A stretch of 64,000 nt of DNA from positions 372,001-436,000 of the forward strand of contig NZ_JAFBCX010000003.1 in assembly GCF_016907955.1 (NCBI RefSeq), given 5' to 3'. The position numbers were made by a program, and so were the translations under genes. The notes beneath the pieces are model-generated. The model was not told the origin of the DNA. It worked only from the letters and a program-made list of their open reading frames with translations, and did no database searches. This document shows, piece after piece, positions 32,829-40,888 of the stretch. Position 1 is the stretch's first letter. Each line of letters opens with the position of its first letter. The stretch is from Lentzea nigeriaca (GTDB lineage: Bacteria; Actinomycetota; Actinomycetes; Mycobacteriales; Pseudonocardiaceae).

Positions 32829-32852
32829 GTTTCGACCTGCGCCAACGGGTAC
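32829..32852 (+). promoter_or_regulatory. Sigma-B/F-type promoter of the aldehyde dehydrogenase gene
   Basis: GTTT (32829-32832), 14 bases, GGGTAC (32847-32852), ending 9 bases before the ATG at 32862. One of the cleanest sites. Confidence 0.65.
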
Positions 32853-32874
32853 CCGCGAGCCATGACCGCCATGC
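32849..32874 (-). promoter_or_regulatory. Divergent sigma-B/F-type promoter of the ChaB operon
   Basis: GCAT (32874-32871), 16 bases, GGGTAC (32854-32849) on the minus strand. Its -10 shares the palindromic GGGTACCC with the aldehyde dehydrogenase promoter. Confidence 0.4.
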
Positions 32875-34214
32875 ACGCCATCGATGTCCACAGCCCCCTC
32901 GACGACCAACTGGTCGGTTGGCTTCCCGCCGCCAGGGAGGACGACGTGACCGCCGCGCTCGCGGCCGCGCGTGCCGCCTGGCCGGACTGGGCGGCGACAC
33001 CCGCGGCGGAACGGGGGTCGGCGGTCCGGGCAGCGGCCGCGGCGGTGCGGGAACGAGCGAACGATCTGGCGACGGTGATCGAGACCGAGACCGGGCGTCC
33101 GTTCGCGTCGGCCCGCGAGGGTGTGCTGGCGGGCGTGGGGACGCTGGAGCAGTACGCCGAGCTCGGCCCAGTCCATCGTGGACGGTCGTTGCTGGGCTCC
33201 GCCGTCGACTTCATGGTGCCCGAACCGCGCGGTGTCGTCGTGGCACTGACGCCGTGGAACGACCCGATCGCGGTTGCGTGTGGATTGCTGGGCGCCGCTT
33301 TGGTCACCGGCAACGTCGTGGTGCACAAGCCGAGCGAACGCTGCCCGCACACCGGCCTGCTGCTGGCCACCGTGCTGCGGCCCTGCTTCCCCTCCGGTGT
33401 GGTGCAGACGCTGGTCGGCGACGGAGAGGTGGGCTCCGCGCTGGTCCGTTCTGCCGACGTCGACGTCGTCGCCCATGTCGGCAGCACCGCCACCGGTCGG
33501 ACGATCGCGCAGGCTTCCTCGGCGAAGTTGTTGCTGGAGAACGGAGGCAACGACCCGTTGCTCGTCGATGACGACGTCGACCCGGTGTGGGCGGCGGCGC
33601 AGGCGGCGCTGGGCGCCTTCACCAACGCGGGCCAGCTGTGCACGTCCGTCGAACGGATCTACCTGCACAAGGCGGTCGCCAAGCCGTTCCTGGAGGCGTT
33701 GTGCGCCCAAGCCCGGTCGTGGAACGAGAATCCGCAGCCGTTGGTCGACGTCCGGCATCGTGCGTTCGTGGACTCGCAGGTGGCCGAGGCCATCGGGGCG
33801 GGGGCGTCGGCGCTGGTCGGCGGCTCGGTTCCGGAAGGACGCGGTGCCTACTACCCGGCGACGGTGCTGGCGGACTGCTCGTCGGCGATGCGGGTGATGT
33901 GCGAGGAGACGTTCGGCCCGGTCGCGCCCGTGCAGCTGGTGTCGTCGTTCGACGAGGGCCTGGCCGAGGCGTGTTCGGGTGAGTACGGCCTGGCCGCGAC
34001 CGTGCTGACCAGCTCGATGGAGCACGCCCAGCGCGCGTGGCGGTCGCTCCCGGTCGGCACGGTGAAGGTCAACGCCGTGTTCGGTGGCGCTCCCGGTGGT
34101 GCGGCCCAGCCGCGCGGCGCGTCCGGCACCGGCTTCGGGTACGGGCCTGAGCTGCTGGACGAGATGACCACGACGAAGGTGGTCCACCTCGGTCTGCCTA
34201 ACGGCCTGTCCTGA
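32862..34214 (+). CDS. Aldehyde dehydrogenase
   Basis: 450 residues of the NAD(P)-dependent aldehyde dehydrogenase superfamily. Catalytic Cys in FTNAGQLCTSVERIY and general-base Glu in KLLLENGGNDPLLV; cofactor region VVVALTPWNDPIAVACG and HVGSTATGRTIAQAS; EETFGPVAPVQLV near the end. Slightly shorter than the usual 475-490 residues. The ATG at 32862 is set by the GGGTAC element 9 bases upstream; there is no ribosome binding site. It probably clears reactive aldehydes under stress. Convergent with the UDP-glucose dehydrogenase gene, overlapping by 17 bases. Confidence 0.88.
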   Translation: MTAMHAIDVHSPLDDQLVGWLPAAREDDVTAALAAARAAWPDWAATPAAERGSAVRAAAAAVRERANDLATVIETETGRPFASAREGVLAGVGTLEQYAELGPVHRGRSLLGSAVDFMVPEPRGVVVALTPWNDPIAVACGLLGAALVTGNVVVHKPSERCPHTGLLLATVLRPCFPSGVVQTLVGDGEVGSALVRSADVDVVAHVGSTATGRTIAQASSAKLLLENGGNDPLLVDDDVDPVWAAAQAALGAFTNAGQLCTSVERIYLHKAVAKPFLEALCAQARSWNENPQPLVDVRHRAFVDSQVAEAIGAGASALVGGSVPEGRGAYYPATVLADCSSAMRVMCEETFGPVAPVQLVSSFDEGLAEACSGEYGLAATVLTSSMEHAQRAWRSLPVGTVKVNAVFGGAPGGAAQPRGASGTGFGYGPELLDEMTTTKVVHLGLPNGLS

Positions 34215-35427
34215 TCAGGCGGAACCCGGCCTCCCGCACCTTCTCCTCCGGCAGCACGTTGCGGGTGTCGAAGATGCGGGGGTCGGCCATCCGCCGCGCC
34301 AGCTCCGGCCAGTCCAGCTCGGCGAACTCCGGCCATTCGGTCAGCACCACCAGCAGGTCGCTGCCCGCCGCCGCGTCCTGCGCGGAGTCCTGCGTCCGGA
34401 TGTTCGGCCGGTCGGCGCTGACGCACGGGTCGAAAGCCGTCAGCTCGGCGCCTTCCTGGGCCAGCAGCCGGGCGACGACGAGTGCCGGCGAGTCACGCAG
34501 GTCGTTCGTACCCGCCTTGAACGTCAGCCCGAGCAACCCGATCTTCGCACCGCGCAGCGTGCCGAGCTCCTCGCGGATCCGGTCGACGACGCGATGGGGC
34601 TGATGCCGGTTGGTGTTCACGGCGGCTTCGAGGGTGGCGAAGTCGACACCGGCGGCCTTGGCGGTCGCGAGCAGCGCCAGGGTGTCCTTCGGCAGGCACG
34701 ATCCGCCCCAGCCCGGACCCGGCTGCAGGCACGACGCACCGATCCGGTCATCCAGCCGCATGCCCTCGGTGACGCCGTCGATGTCGGCGTCCAGGTGCTC
34801 GCACAGCTCCGCCAACGTGTTGACGTACGACAACTTCAGCGCCAGAAAGCAGTTGCTCGCGTACTTGACCAGCTCGGCGCTCGTGTTGTCGGTGAGCACG
34901 GCCGGTGCCCTGGTCGGCGCGTAGAGCTCGGCCACCTCGTGCGCCTGTCGTTCGTCCTGCGCGCCGATCACGATCCGCTGGGGCCGCAGGAAGTCCTCGA
35001 CGGCATGGCCTTCCCTCAGGAACTCCGGGTTCGACACCACACCGGGGTGCTTCGCCGCCGTCCCGACCGGCACCGTCGACTTCAACACCACCTGGGTTCC
35101 GGCGGGCGCCTCGCTCAGCACATCCTCGACCGCCGAAAGATCGGCCGCGCCGTCGGGCCCCGTCGGTGTCGGCACGCAGACGAACGCGAAGTCCACATCG
35201 GACAGTGCGGCCGCGTTGTCCGTGACGAACTCCAGCCGATCGCGGTTCTCGGCGACCAGCTCGCGCAGCCCCGGCTCGTGCAGGGCGATCTCGCCCGCGT
35301 TCAGCGCCTCGATCTTGGCCGCGTCCGCGTCGGCGCAGATCACGCGATGGCCGAGGTGCGCGAAGCACGCGGCCGTGGTCAGGCCGACGTAGCCCGCGCC
35401 GACGACACCGATTCGCTTTGCTCGCAC
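34198..35427 (-). CDS. ugd: UDP-glucose 6-dehydrogenase
   Basis: 409 residues. Oxidises UDP-glucose to UDP-glucuronate with two NAD+. N-terminal RIGVVGAGYVGLTTAACFAH, VCVPTPTGPDGAADLSAVED, catalytic Cys in PGPGWGGSCLPKDTLALL and the C-terminal UDP-binding half GLTFKAGTNDLRDSPALVV. The GTG at 35427 follows GGAGGTGTCCT. Its start lies 49 bases inside the preceding GT9 gene, in another frame. With the UDP-xylose synthase five genes upstream in the same operon, it provides the path UDP-glucose to UDP-glucuronate to UDP-xylose. Confidence 0.88.
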   Translation of the reverse strand: MRAKRIGVVGAGYVGLTTAACFAHLGHRVICADADAAKIEALNAGEIALHEPGLRELVAENRDRLEFVTDNAAALSDVDFAFVCVPTPTGPDGAADLSAVEDVLSEAPAGTQVVLKSTVPVGTAAKHPGVVSNPEFLREGHAVEDFLRPQRIVIGAQDERQAHEVAELYAPTRAPAVLTDNTSAELVKYASNCFLALKLSYVNTLAELCEHLDADIDGVTEGMRLDDRIGASCLQPGPGWGGSCLPKDTLALLATAKAAGVDFATLEAAVNTNRHQPHRVVDRIREELGTLRGAKIGLLGLTFKAGTNDLRDSPALVVARLLAQEGAELTAFDPCVSADRPNIRTQDSAQDAAAGSDLLVVLTEWPEFAELDWPELARRMADPRIFDTRNVLPEEKVREAGFRLIRTGR

Positions 35428-36260
35428 AGGACACCTCCCACCGCGTCGAGAACTTCCTCCACCGTGATCCGGAGCAGCCCCGGATCGGGTTCGTCGGCGA
35501 ACGTGTCGCCGGTCTCGCCGTGCCAGAGCACCTGGTGCGGGCCTCGGCGCGGCCCCCAGAGGCGGGGCGGGACAGGGCCGAACAGCAGCACCGACGGCGT
35601 GCCGTAGGCGGTTGCGACGTGGGCGACGCCGGTGTCGGCGCAGATCACGAGACGGGCAGTGGCAACCAGGTCCATGAGTTGGGCGAGAGTGCCGGAGAAG
35701 GGATCCCGGGCGACCCAGCGAGCCAGGTCGCGCTCCCCCGGCCCGGCGGTGACGACCACCTCCGAGTCCAGTGCCCGCGCGACGGCCGCGTACCTCTCCA
35801 CCGGCCAGCGCCGGGCTCCCGTGCTCGCACCGGGATGGATCACGATCCGGTCGGCCCGGTCGCCGACGGGCCGGAGCCGGTAGTCGTCCTGGTCGCACCG
35901 GATCCCGTTGCGCTGCAGCAGATCGCACCAGCGGAGCACCTCGTGCCGTCCTACCGGCCAGTCCCGGCCCTCGTAGGTGATCAGCTCGCGCGGCCTCGTC
36001 GCGAGCAGCCTCTCCACGCTCTGCGGGCCCTTGCCGTGCAGGTTCACCGCGAGGTCCGGCCGGTCGAACGCGATCGGCGCCAGCTCCCGCGTCGGCAGCA
36101 GCCGGTCCACCGCCTCGATCCGGTCCACCGCGTCCCGCAACCACTCCGGCGCCGCCAGCGTGATCTCCGCCCGCGGGAACGCCGCCCGCAGGCCGCGCAG
36201 CGCGGGCACCGCCGTCAGCAGATCACCCAGGCCGAGCGCCCTGAGCACCAGGATCCTCAT
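35379..36260 (-). CDS. Second family 9 glycosyltransferase (heptosyltransferase-like)
   Basis: 293 residues. GT9 motifs: MRILVLRALGLGDLLTAVPA at the start (the lysine/glycine-rich acceptor side), IVIHPGASTGARRWPVERYA and CADTGVAHVATAYGTPSVLL. A better match to the LPS heptosyltransferase pattern than the first GT9 enzyme. ATG at 36260, overlapping the GT2 gene by 4 bases; its 3' end overlaps ugd by 49 bases. It likely uses the ADP-heptose made by the neighbouring operon, which would tie the two operons into one pathway. Confidence 0.82.
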   Translation of the reverse strand: MRILVLRALGLGDLLTAVPALRGLRAAFPRAEITLAAPEWLRDAVDRIEAVDRLLPTRELAPIAFDRPDLAVNLHGKGPQSVERLLATRPRELITYEGRDWPVGRHEVLRWCDLLQRNGIRCDQDDYRLRPVGDRADRIVIHPGASTGARRWPVERYAAVARALDSEVVVTAGPGERDLARWVARDPFSGTLAQLMDLVATARLVICADTGVAHVATAYGTPSVLLFGPVPPRLWGPRRGPHQVLWHGETGDTFADEPDPGLLRITVEEVLDAVGGVLCEQSESVSSARATSA

Positions 36261-37156
36261 GGCCGCACCCCCCGATACCGCACCTCGCCCTTGAGCCGGT
36301 GCACACAGGCGGCGGGCGGGATCAGGGCACTCGTCACCACCATCCGCACGACCTCGTTGGGCGTGCGCGGCCCTGGCGCGATCCGCCTGGCCGCGAACCA
36401 CCCCGTCAGCGCGGCCCACGTCGCGCCGAGCCCCAACGCCACGCGCCGCCACCCCAGAAGTCCACAAAGGACAGCACCGAGCCCTGCCGCCGTGGTCGCG
36501 GCATGGGTCTTGAGCCGTCCACGTTGCCCGCCGATCAGTGAACGCCAGCGCGATCCGACGAGCCTTCGCATCAACGCGTCGTCGGCGTTGCCGCGCTGCT
36601 GGTCCACGCTCGTCAGGAAGGTCGCGGGCTTCACCGGATGCGTGGTGGTCCGCGAGCCGCGCACGATCCGATAGCCGAGCGACAGCACGCGCAAGGCCAG
36701 CTCGGCGTCCTCGCGGTAAGCCCGCCGGAACCGTTCGTCGAAGCCGCCCGACCGCGCCAGCGCCTCCCGCCGGTACGCCATGTCGGCGGTGATCCAGCGG
36801 GCCGTGGCGAGGCCTGCCGTGCCACGTTCGGCGTCGGTCGGGCGGCGATCACCCGGCAGCGGCACGACGATCCGCGCCTGGCTCGCACCCACGTCCTCGG
36901 GCAGATCGGCCAGGTCCGCGTACAGCCGGGCCTTCCAGTCGGGCGGGATCACCACGTCGTCGTCGAGGAACGCCACCCAGTCGCCGCGGGCCTCGCGCCA
37001 GCCGGTGTTGCGGGCGGCGGCGGGACCGAGGCCTGTTTCGCGGTCGTCCACCACGATGATCTCGCACGGTTCCGGCCCGTCGCCCTCGACCAGCGCGGTC
37101 AGCAGGACGTCCAGGTTCGGGCGGCCGACGGTCGGGATCACGACGGAATAGTTCAT
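36257..37156 (-). CDS. Family 2 glycosyltransferase with C-terminal membrane helices
   Basis: 299 residues. GT-A fold: YSVVIPTVGRPNLDVLLTAL, IIVVDDRETGLGPAAARNTG, the metal-binding WVAFLDDDVVIPPDW and later SGGFDERFRRAYREDAELAL. After residue 210 two hydrophobic segments (AGLGAVLCGLLGW, ALGLGATWAALTGWF) and VVRMVVTSALIPPA may anchor it to the membrane. It overlaps the carbamoyltransferase stop and the GT9 start by 4 bases each. It builds the glycan from a nucleotide sugar, inverting configuration; donor unknown. Confidence 0.82.
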   Translation of the reverse strand: MNYSVVIPTVGRPNLDVLLTALVEGDGPEPCEIIVVDDRETGLGPAAARNTGWREARGDWVAFLDDDVVIPPDWKARLYADLADLPEDVGASQARIVVPLPGDRRPTDAERGTAGLATARWITADMAYRREALARSGGFDERFRRAYREDAELALRVLSLGYRIVRGSRTTTHPVKPATFLTSVDQQRGNADDALMRRLVGSRWRSLIGGQRGRLKTHAATTAAGLGAVLCGLLGWRRVALGLGATWAALTGWFAARRIAPGPRTPNEVVRMVVTSALIPPAACVHRLKGEVRYRGVRP

Positions 37157-38748
37157 CGGCGCACCACGTACGGGCCGATGGCGAGCAGGTCGATCGGGGA
37201 CGAGCCGAAGCACTCCAGTGCGTCGCGCGGGCTGTCGACCATGGGGCGGCCCGCGGTATTGAGACTCGTGTTCACCACGACGGGGACGCCGGTCCGCGCC
37301 TCGAAGTCACGCAGCATGCGTTCGAGCAGCGGGTCGTCGGCCACGGTCTGGGCGCGCGCCGTGCCGTCGACGTGCACCACGGCCGGGATCCGGTCAGTCC
37401 ACTCCGGACTGACGTCGTGCACGAAGAGCATGTAGGGGCTGGGAATCGGCCCGCGCGTGAAGATGGCCGGAGCCCTCTCGGCCAGCACCATCGGGGCCAC
37501 CGGCCGGAACTGTTCGCGTCCCTTCACGTCGTTCAGGCGAGTCAGGTTCTCGGCGAAGCACGGGTTCGCGAACAACGAGCGGCGCCCGAGCGCCCGTGGC
37601 CCGTACTCGCTGCGGCCCTGGAACCACGCCACGATCTTGTTGGCGGCCAGCGCTTCGGCCACTTCCGCCGCGACATCCGCTGGCTTCGAGAACGGCACCG
37701 CGGCGGTGCGCAGCACCGACTCGATCTCCTCGTCCGGGAAACCCCGGCCGAGGTCGGCCCCCGGCATCGCCTCCAGGCGGTCGGGGGACATGGCCAACGC
37801 CGCGCCGAGAGCCGTTCCGGCGTCACCGGCGGCGGGCTGGACCCACACCTCGTCGAACGGCCCCTCGGCGAAGATCCTGGTGTTGGCGACGCAGTTCAGC
37901 GCCACCCCGCCGGCCATCGTGAGCCGCTGCTCCCCGGTGCGATCGTGCAGCCAGCGCACCAGCTCCAGCAGCACTTCCTCGAGCCGCACCTGCACGCTCG
38001 CGGCCAGTTCGGCGTGCTCCTGGGTCAGCTCGTCGTCCTTCGCGCGTTGCTTCGCCAGGGCGCTCCAGTCGAGCGGCCGGACTTCGAAGCCGCCGTCGTG
38101 CACCAGCACGTGCTCGCGCATCAGGTCCAGGTGCACCGGCTTCGCGTGGGACGCCAGCGCCATGACCTTGTACTCGTCGCTGGACCGCAGAAAGCCCAGG
38201 TGCTCGGTCAGTTCCTCGTACATCAGCCCGAGCGAGTGCGGCAGCCGTTGCGACGCGAAGGTCGTCAGCTGCTGGTCGACGTACCGCCCGGCGAGATGGG
38301 ATCCGCACTCGCCGCGACCGTCCGAGACGAGCACCGCGCAGTTGCCGCCGAACGGCGCGGCGAGCCCGGTGGACGCGGCGTGCGCCACGTGGTGCGGCAC
38401 GAACCGCACGATCTCGGGATCGAGGCCCGGCAACGCCGTCGCCAGGAACTGCGGTGCCTTGCGGGCGTACGTCGTCCGCAGGTCCTCCCACGGCGCGTAC
38501 TCCGCGTCCACCAGGGACGGATCGTACGAGTACGCCACCGCGTCGAGGTCGGACGCGCTCAGCCCGGCCTGTTCCAGGCACCACCGCGCGGACAGCTCCG
38601 GCTGTTCCCACGCCGAGAACGGCACGGGGCGCTTGCCGTGCTTGCGGCGGGAGAACCGTTCCTCCTCCGCCGCCGCGACGATCTTGCCGTCGACCACCAC
38701 TGCCGCGGCCGGGTCGTGGAACACCGCGTTGATCCCGAGAACTCGCAT
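37153..38748 (-). CDS. NodU/CmcH-family O-carbamoyltransferase
   Basis: 531 residues. Transfers a carbamoyl group from carbamoyl phosphate, through carbamoyl-AMP, to a sugar or antibiotic hydroxyl. Seen: MRVLGINAVFHDPAAAVVVD, EEERFSRRKHGKRPVPFSAW, FVPHHVAHAASTGLAAPFGG with the metal-binding His pair, SSDEYKVMALASHAKPV, GGVALNCVANTRIFAEGPF and the C-terminal YrdC-like half with FQGRSEYGPRALGRRSLFAN. It would decorate the heptose-containing glycan. The ATG lies 9 bases after a GGGTAG element that also holds the stop codon of the preceding gene, so it can be expressed separately. Confidence 0.88.
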   Translation of the reverse strand: MRVLGINAVFHDPAAAVVVDGKIVAAAEEERFSRRKHGKRPVPFSAWEQPELSARWCLEQAGLSASDLDAVAYSYDPSLVDAEYAPWEDLRTTYARKAPQFLATALPGLDPEIVRFVPHHVAHAASTGLAAPFGGNCAVLVSDGRGECGSHLAGRYVDQQLTTFASQRLPHSLGLMYEELTEHLGFLRSSDEYKVMALASHAKPVHLDLMREHVLVHDGGFEVRPLDWSALAKQRAKDDELTQEHAELAASVQVRLEEVLLELVRWLHDRTGEQRLTMAGGVALNCVANTRIFAEGPFDEVWVQPAAGDAGTALGAALAMSPDRLEAMPGADLGRGFPDEEIESVLRTAAVPFSKPADVAAEVAEALAANKIVAWFQGRSEYGPRALGRRSLFANPCFAENLTRLNDVKGREQFRPVAPMVLAERAPAIFTRGPIPSPYMLFVHDVSPEWTDRIPAVVHVDGTARAQTVADDPLLERMLRDFEARTGVPVVVNTSLNTAGRPMVDSPRDALECFGSSPIDLLAIGPYVVRR

Positions 38749-38757
38749 GGACTGCGG

Positions 38758-38782
38758 CTACCCGGCGAACTCCCGCGCAAAC
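38758..38782 (-). promoter_or_regulatory. Internal sigma-B/F-type promoter before the carbamoyltransferase
   Basis: GTTT (38782-38779), 15 bases, GGGTAG (38763-38758) on the minus strand, ending 9 bases before the ATG at 38748. The TAG of the -10 hexamer is the stop codon of the UDP-xylose synthase gene. Confidence 0.6.
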
Positions 38783-39675
38783 GAGCGAAGCCCCTCGTCC
38801 AGCGGAACCGTCGGCTGCCAGTGCAGAACCTCCCGCGCGAGGCTGATGTCCGGCCGGCGCCGCCGCGGGTCGTCGGTCATCGACTCGACGTGACGAACCA
38901 CCGACGAGCTGCCGGTGACCTCGATCGTCTTGCGGGCGACGTCCAGCACCGTGACCTCGGCGGGGTTGCCGAGGTTGATCGGGCCGGGATGATCACTGCG
39001 CGCCATCGCGAGCAGTCCGCGCACGAGATCGTCCACATAGCACAGTGACCGAGTCTGCAGACCGTCGCCGTGCACCGTCAACGGCTCACCGGCCAGGGCC
39101 TGTCTCAGGAACGTCGGGATCATCCGCCCGTCGTGCGCCCGCATCCTCGGCCCGTAGGTGTTGAAGATCCGCACGATCCCGGCGTCGACCCCGTGTTCCG
39201 CCCGGAACGCGACCGTCATGGCCTCGCCGAACCGCTTGGCCTCGTCGTAGACGCTGCGCGGCCCGATCGGGTTCACGTGGCCCCAGTAGGACTCCCGCTG
39301 CGGATGCTCCTCCGGGTCCCCGTACACCTCGCTGGTGGACGCGACGACCACGCGAGCACCCTTGCGGCGTGCCAGCTCCAGCACGTTGTACGTGCCGAAA
39401 CCACCGGCCCGCAACGTGTCCACCGGCATCCGCAGGTAGTCGACCGGCGACGCGGGACAGGCCAGGTGCAGCACAAGGTCGACGGGCCCGAGCAGGTCCA
39501 GCGGACGGGACACGTCGGCGACGACGACCCCCACGCCGTCCGGCACGTTGTCGCGCGATCCGGTGCGGAAGTCGTCGACGCACACGACCTGCGCGCCGTC
39601 CGCCAGCAGCGCCTCACAGACGTGCGAGCCGAGGAAGCCCGCACCGCCCGTGACGACGACCCGCTCACGCGACAT
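38758..39675 (-). CDS. UDP-glucuronate decarboxylase (UDP-xylose synthase)-like
   Basis: 305 residues, extended SDR. Hallmarks of UXS enzymes: VVVTGGAGFLGSHVCEALLA, LHLACPASPVDYLRMPVDTL, ASTSEVYGDPEEHPQRESYW followed by GHVNPIGPRSVYDEAKRFGE (catalytic Tyr and Lys), RIFNTYGPRMRAHDGRMIP and GDGLQTRSLCYVDDLVRGL. It should convert UDP-glucuronate to UDP-xylose with bound NAD+. It overlaps the zinc dehydrogenase stop by 11 bases. With ugd in the same operon it completes a route to UDP-xylose. Confidence 0.85.
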   Translation of the reverse strand: MSRERVVVTGGAGFLGSHVCEALLADGAQVVCVDDFRTGSRDNVPDGVGVVVADVSRPLDLLGPVDLVLHLACPASPVDYLRMPVDTLRAGGFGTYNVLELARRKGARVVVASTSEVYGDPEEHPQRESYWGHVNPIGPRSVYDEAKRFGEAMTVAFRAEHGVDAGIVRIFNTYGPRMRAHDGRMIPTFLRQALAGEPLTVHGDGLQTRSLCYVDDLVRGLLAMARSDHPGPINLGNPAEVTVLDVARKTIEVTGSSSVVRHVESMTDDPRRRRPDISLAREVLHWQPTVPLDEGLRSFAREFAG

Positions 39676-40798
39676 CGAGCACCGTTTTCAGCCAGCCGTC
39701 CTCGCGCAGGTCGAACGACTGGTAGGCCTCGATCGCGGAGGTCGGCTTCTCGTGCCTGGTGATGAACGCGGTCGGGTCCACCGATCCCGTCTGCACCATG
39801 GTGAGCAGGCGCGGCAGATACCGGCGGTGGTTGCAGTTGCCCATCCGCATCGTGAGGTTCTTGTTCATCGCCTGGCCGATCGGGAAGTCGTCGAACCCCG
39901 GCGGGTAGACGCCGATGATCCCGACGGAACCGGCCTTCGCGACCAGTTCGACCGCCCAGTCCAGCGCGAGCCGCGGCGCGTCACCCGGCTTCCACTGTTC
40001 GTCCGTGCGCTTCCCCGGCTCCTCCGCGTCGACACCGACCGCCTCGATCACCCGATCCGGCCCGATGCCGCCGGTCAGCTCCCGCACGACCTCGACGGGA
40101 TCCTCCTCGTTGAAGTTGACCGTCTCGGCGTTCTGCGCACGGGCCAGGTCGAGCCGCGACGCGATCCCGTCGACGACGATCACCCGGCCCGCGCCCTGCC
40201 GTTTCGCCGACGCGATCGCGAACTGGCCGACGACGCCCGCGCCCAGCACGAGCACCGTGTCACCGGACCCGACCTCGGCGAGACGTGCGCCGAACCACGC
40301 GGTCGGGAAGATGTCGGACAGCAGGATCGCCTGGTCGTCACTGACGCCGTCGGGCACCCGCACCAGCGTCGTCATCGCGTGGGGGATCCGGGCGCGTTCG
40401 GCCTGCAAGCCGTTGATCGGCCCCGTCGACTTCGGCCCGCCGAAGAAGCACGTTCCGGCGGCGGGTCCATTGGGGTTCGCGGTGTCACATTGGGCGAAAT
40501 ATCCGGCACGGCAATAGGAACACGTTCCGCAGCCGATCGTCGACGTCACCACCACGCGGTCGCCGGGCGTGAATCCCCGCACGGCGCTGCCGACCTCCTC
40601 GACGACACCGACGGCCTCGTGGCCGAGCACCGTGCCCTCGACCATGTCCGGCATGGTGCCGCGGACCATGTGCAGGTCGGTGCCGCAGATCGCGCTGCGG
40701 GTGATCCTGATGATCGCGTCGGTCGGCTCCTCCAGGCGGGGGTCGGGCACCTCGTCGAGCCTGATGTCGCCCACGTCGTGCCACACGACAGCCTTCAC
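39665..40798 (-). CDS. Zinc-dependent alcohol dehydrogenase-like protein
   Basis: 377 residues, medium-chain dehydrogenase. Catalytic zinc ligands in SAICGTDLHMVRG and LGHEAVGVVEEVG, structural zinc cysteines in STIGCGTCSYCRAGYFAQCD, cofactor motif VLVLGAGVVGQFAIASAKR. It resembles the glutathione-independent formaldehyde/threonine-dehydrogenase-like group. Start GTG 40798 with GGGAGGAGAAGAGAA. It heads the second nucleotide-sugar operon, behind a near-consensus sigma-B/F-type promoter. Whether it serves the glycan or is a detoxifying enzyme sharing the promoter is open. Confidence 0.82.
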   Translation of the reverse strand: MKAVVWHDVGDIRLDEVPDPRLEEPTDAIIRITRSAICGTDLHMVRGTMPDMVEGTVLGHEAVGVVEEVGSAVRGFTPGDRVVVTSTIGCGTCSYCRAGYFAQCDTANPNGPAAGTCFFGGPKSTGPINGLQAERARIPHAMTTLVRVPDGVSDDQAILLSDIFPTAWFGARLAEVGSGDTVLVLGAGVVGQFAIASAKRQGAGRVIVVDGIASRLDLARAQNAETVNFNEEDPVEVVRELTGGIGPDRVIEAVGVDAEEPGKRTDEQWKPGDAPRLALDWAVELVAKAGSVGIIGVYPPGFDDFPIGQAMNKNLTMRMGNCNHRRYLPRLLTMVQTGSVDPTAFITRHEKPTSAIEAYQSFDLREDGWLKTVLDVA

Positions 40799-40825
40799 TT
40801 CTCTTCTCCTCCCGTTTGTCGGCTG

Positions 40826-40850
40826 GTTCCCCCAGACCGGCGGCGCAAAC
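40826..40850 (-). promoter_or_regulatory. Sigma-B/F-like promoter of the Zn-dehydrogenase operon
   Basis: GTTT (40850-40847), 15 bases, GGGAAC (40831-40826; one change from GGGTAC) on the minus strand, 27 bases before the GTG at 40798. Confidence 0.4.
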
Positions 40851-40852
40851 AC

Positions 40853-40878
40853 GTGTCGCCAAGACCGGGAACGGGTAG
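40853..40878 (+). promoter_or_regulatory. Sigma-B/F-type promoter of the cation efflux gene
   Basis: GTGT (40853-40856), 16 bases, GGGTAG (40873-40878), ending 10 bases before the ATG at 40889. Divergent from the Zn-dehydrogenase promoter. Confidence 0.5.
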
Positions 40879-40888
40879 CCGGGGGCAC

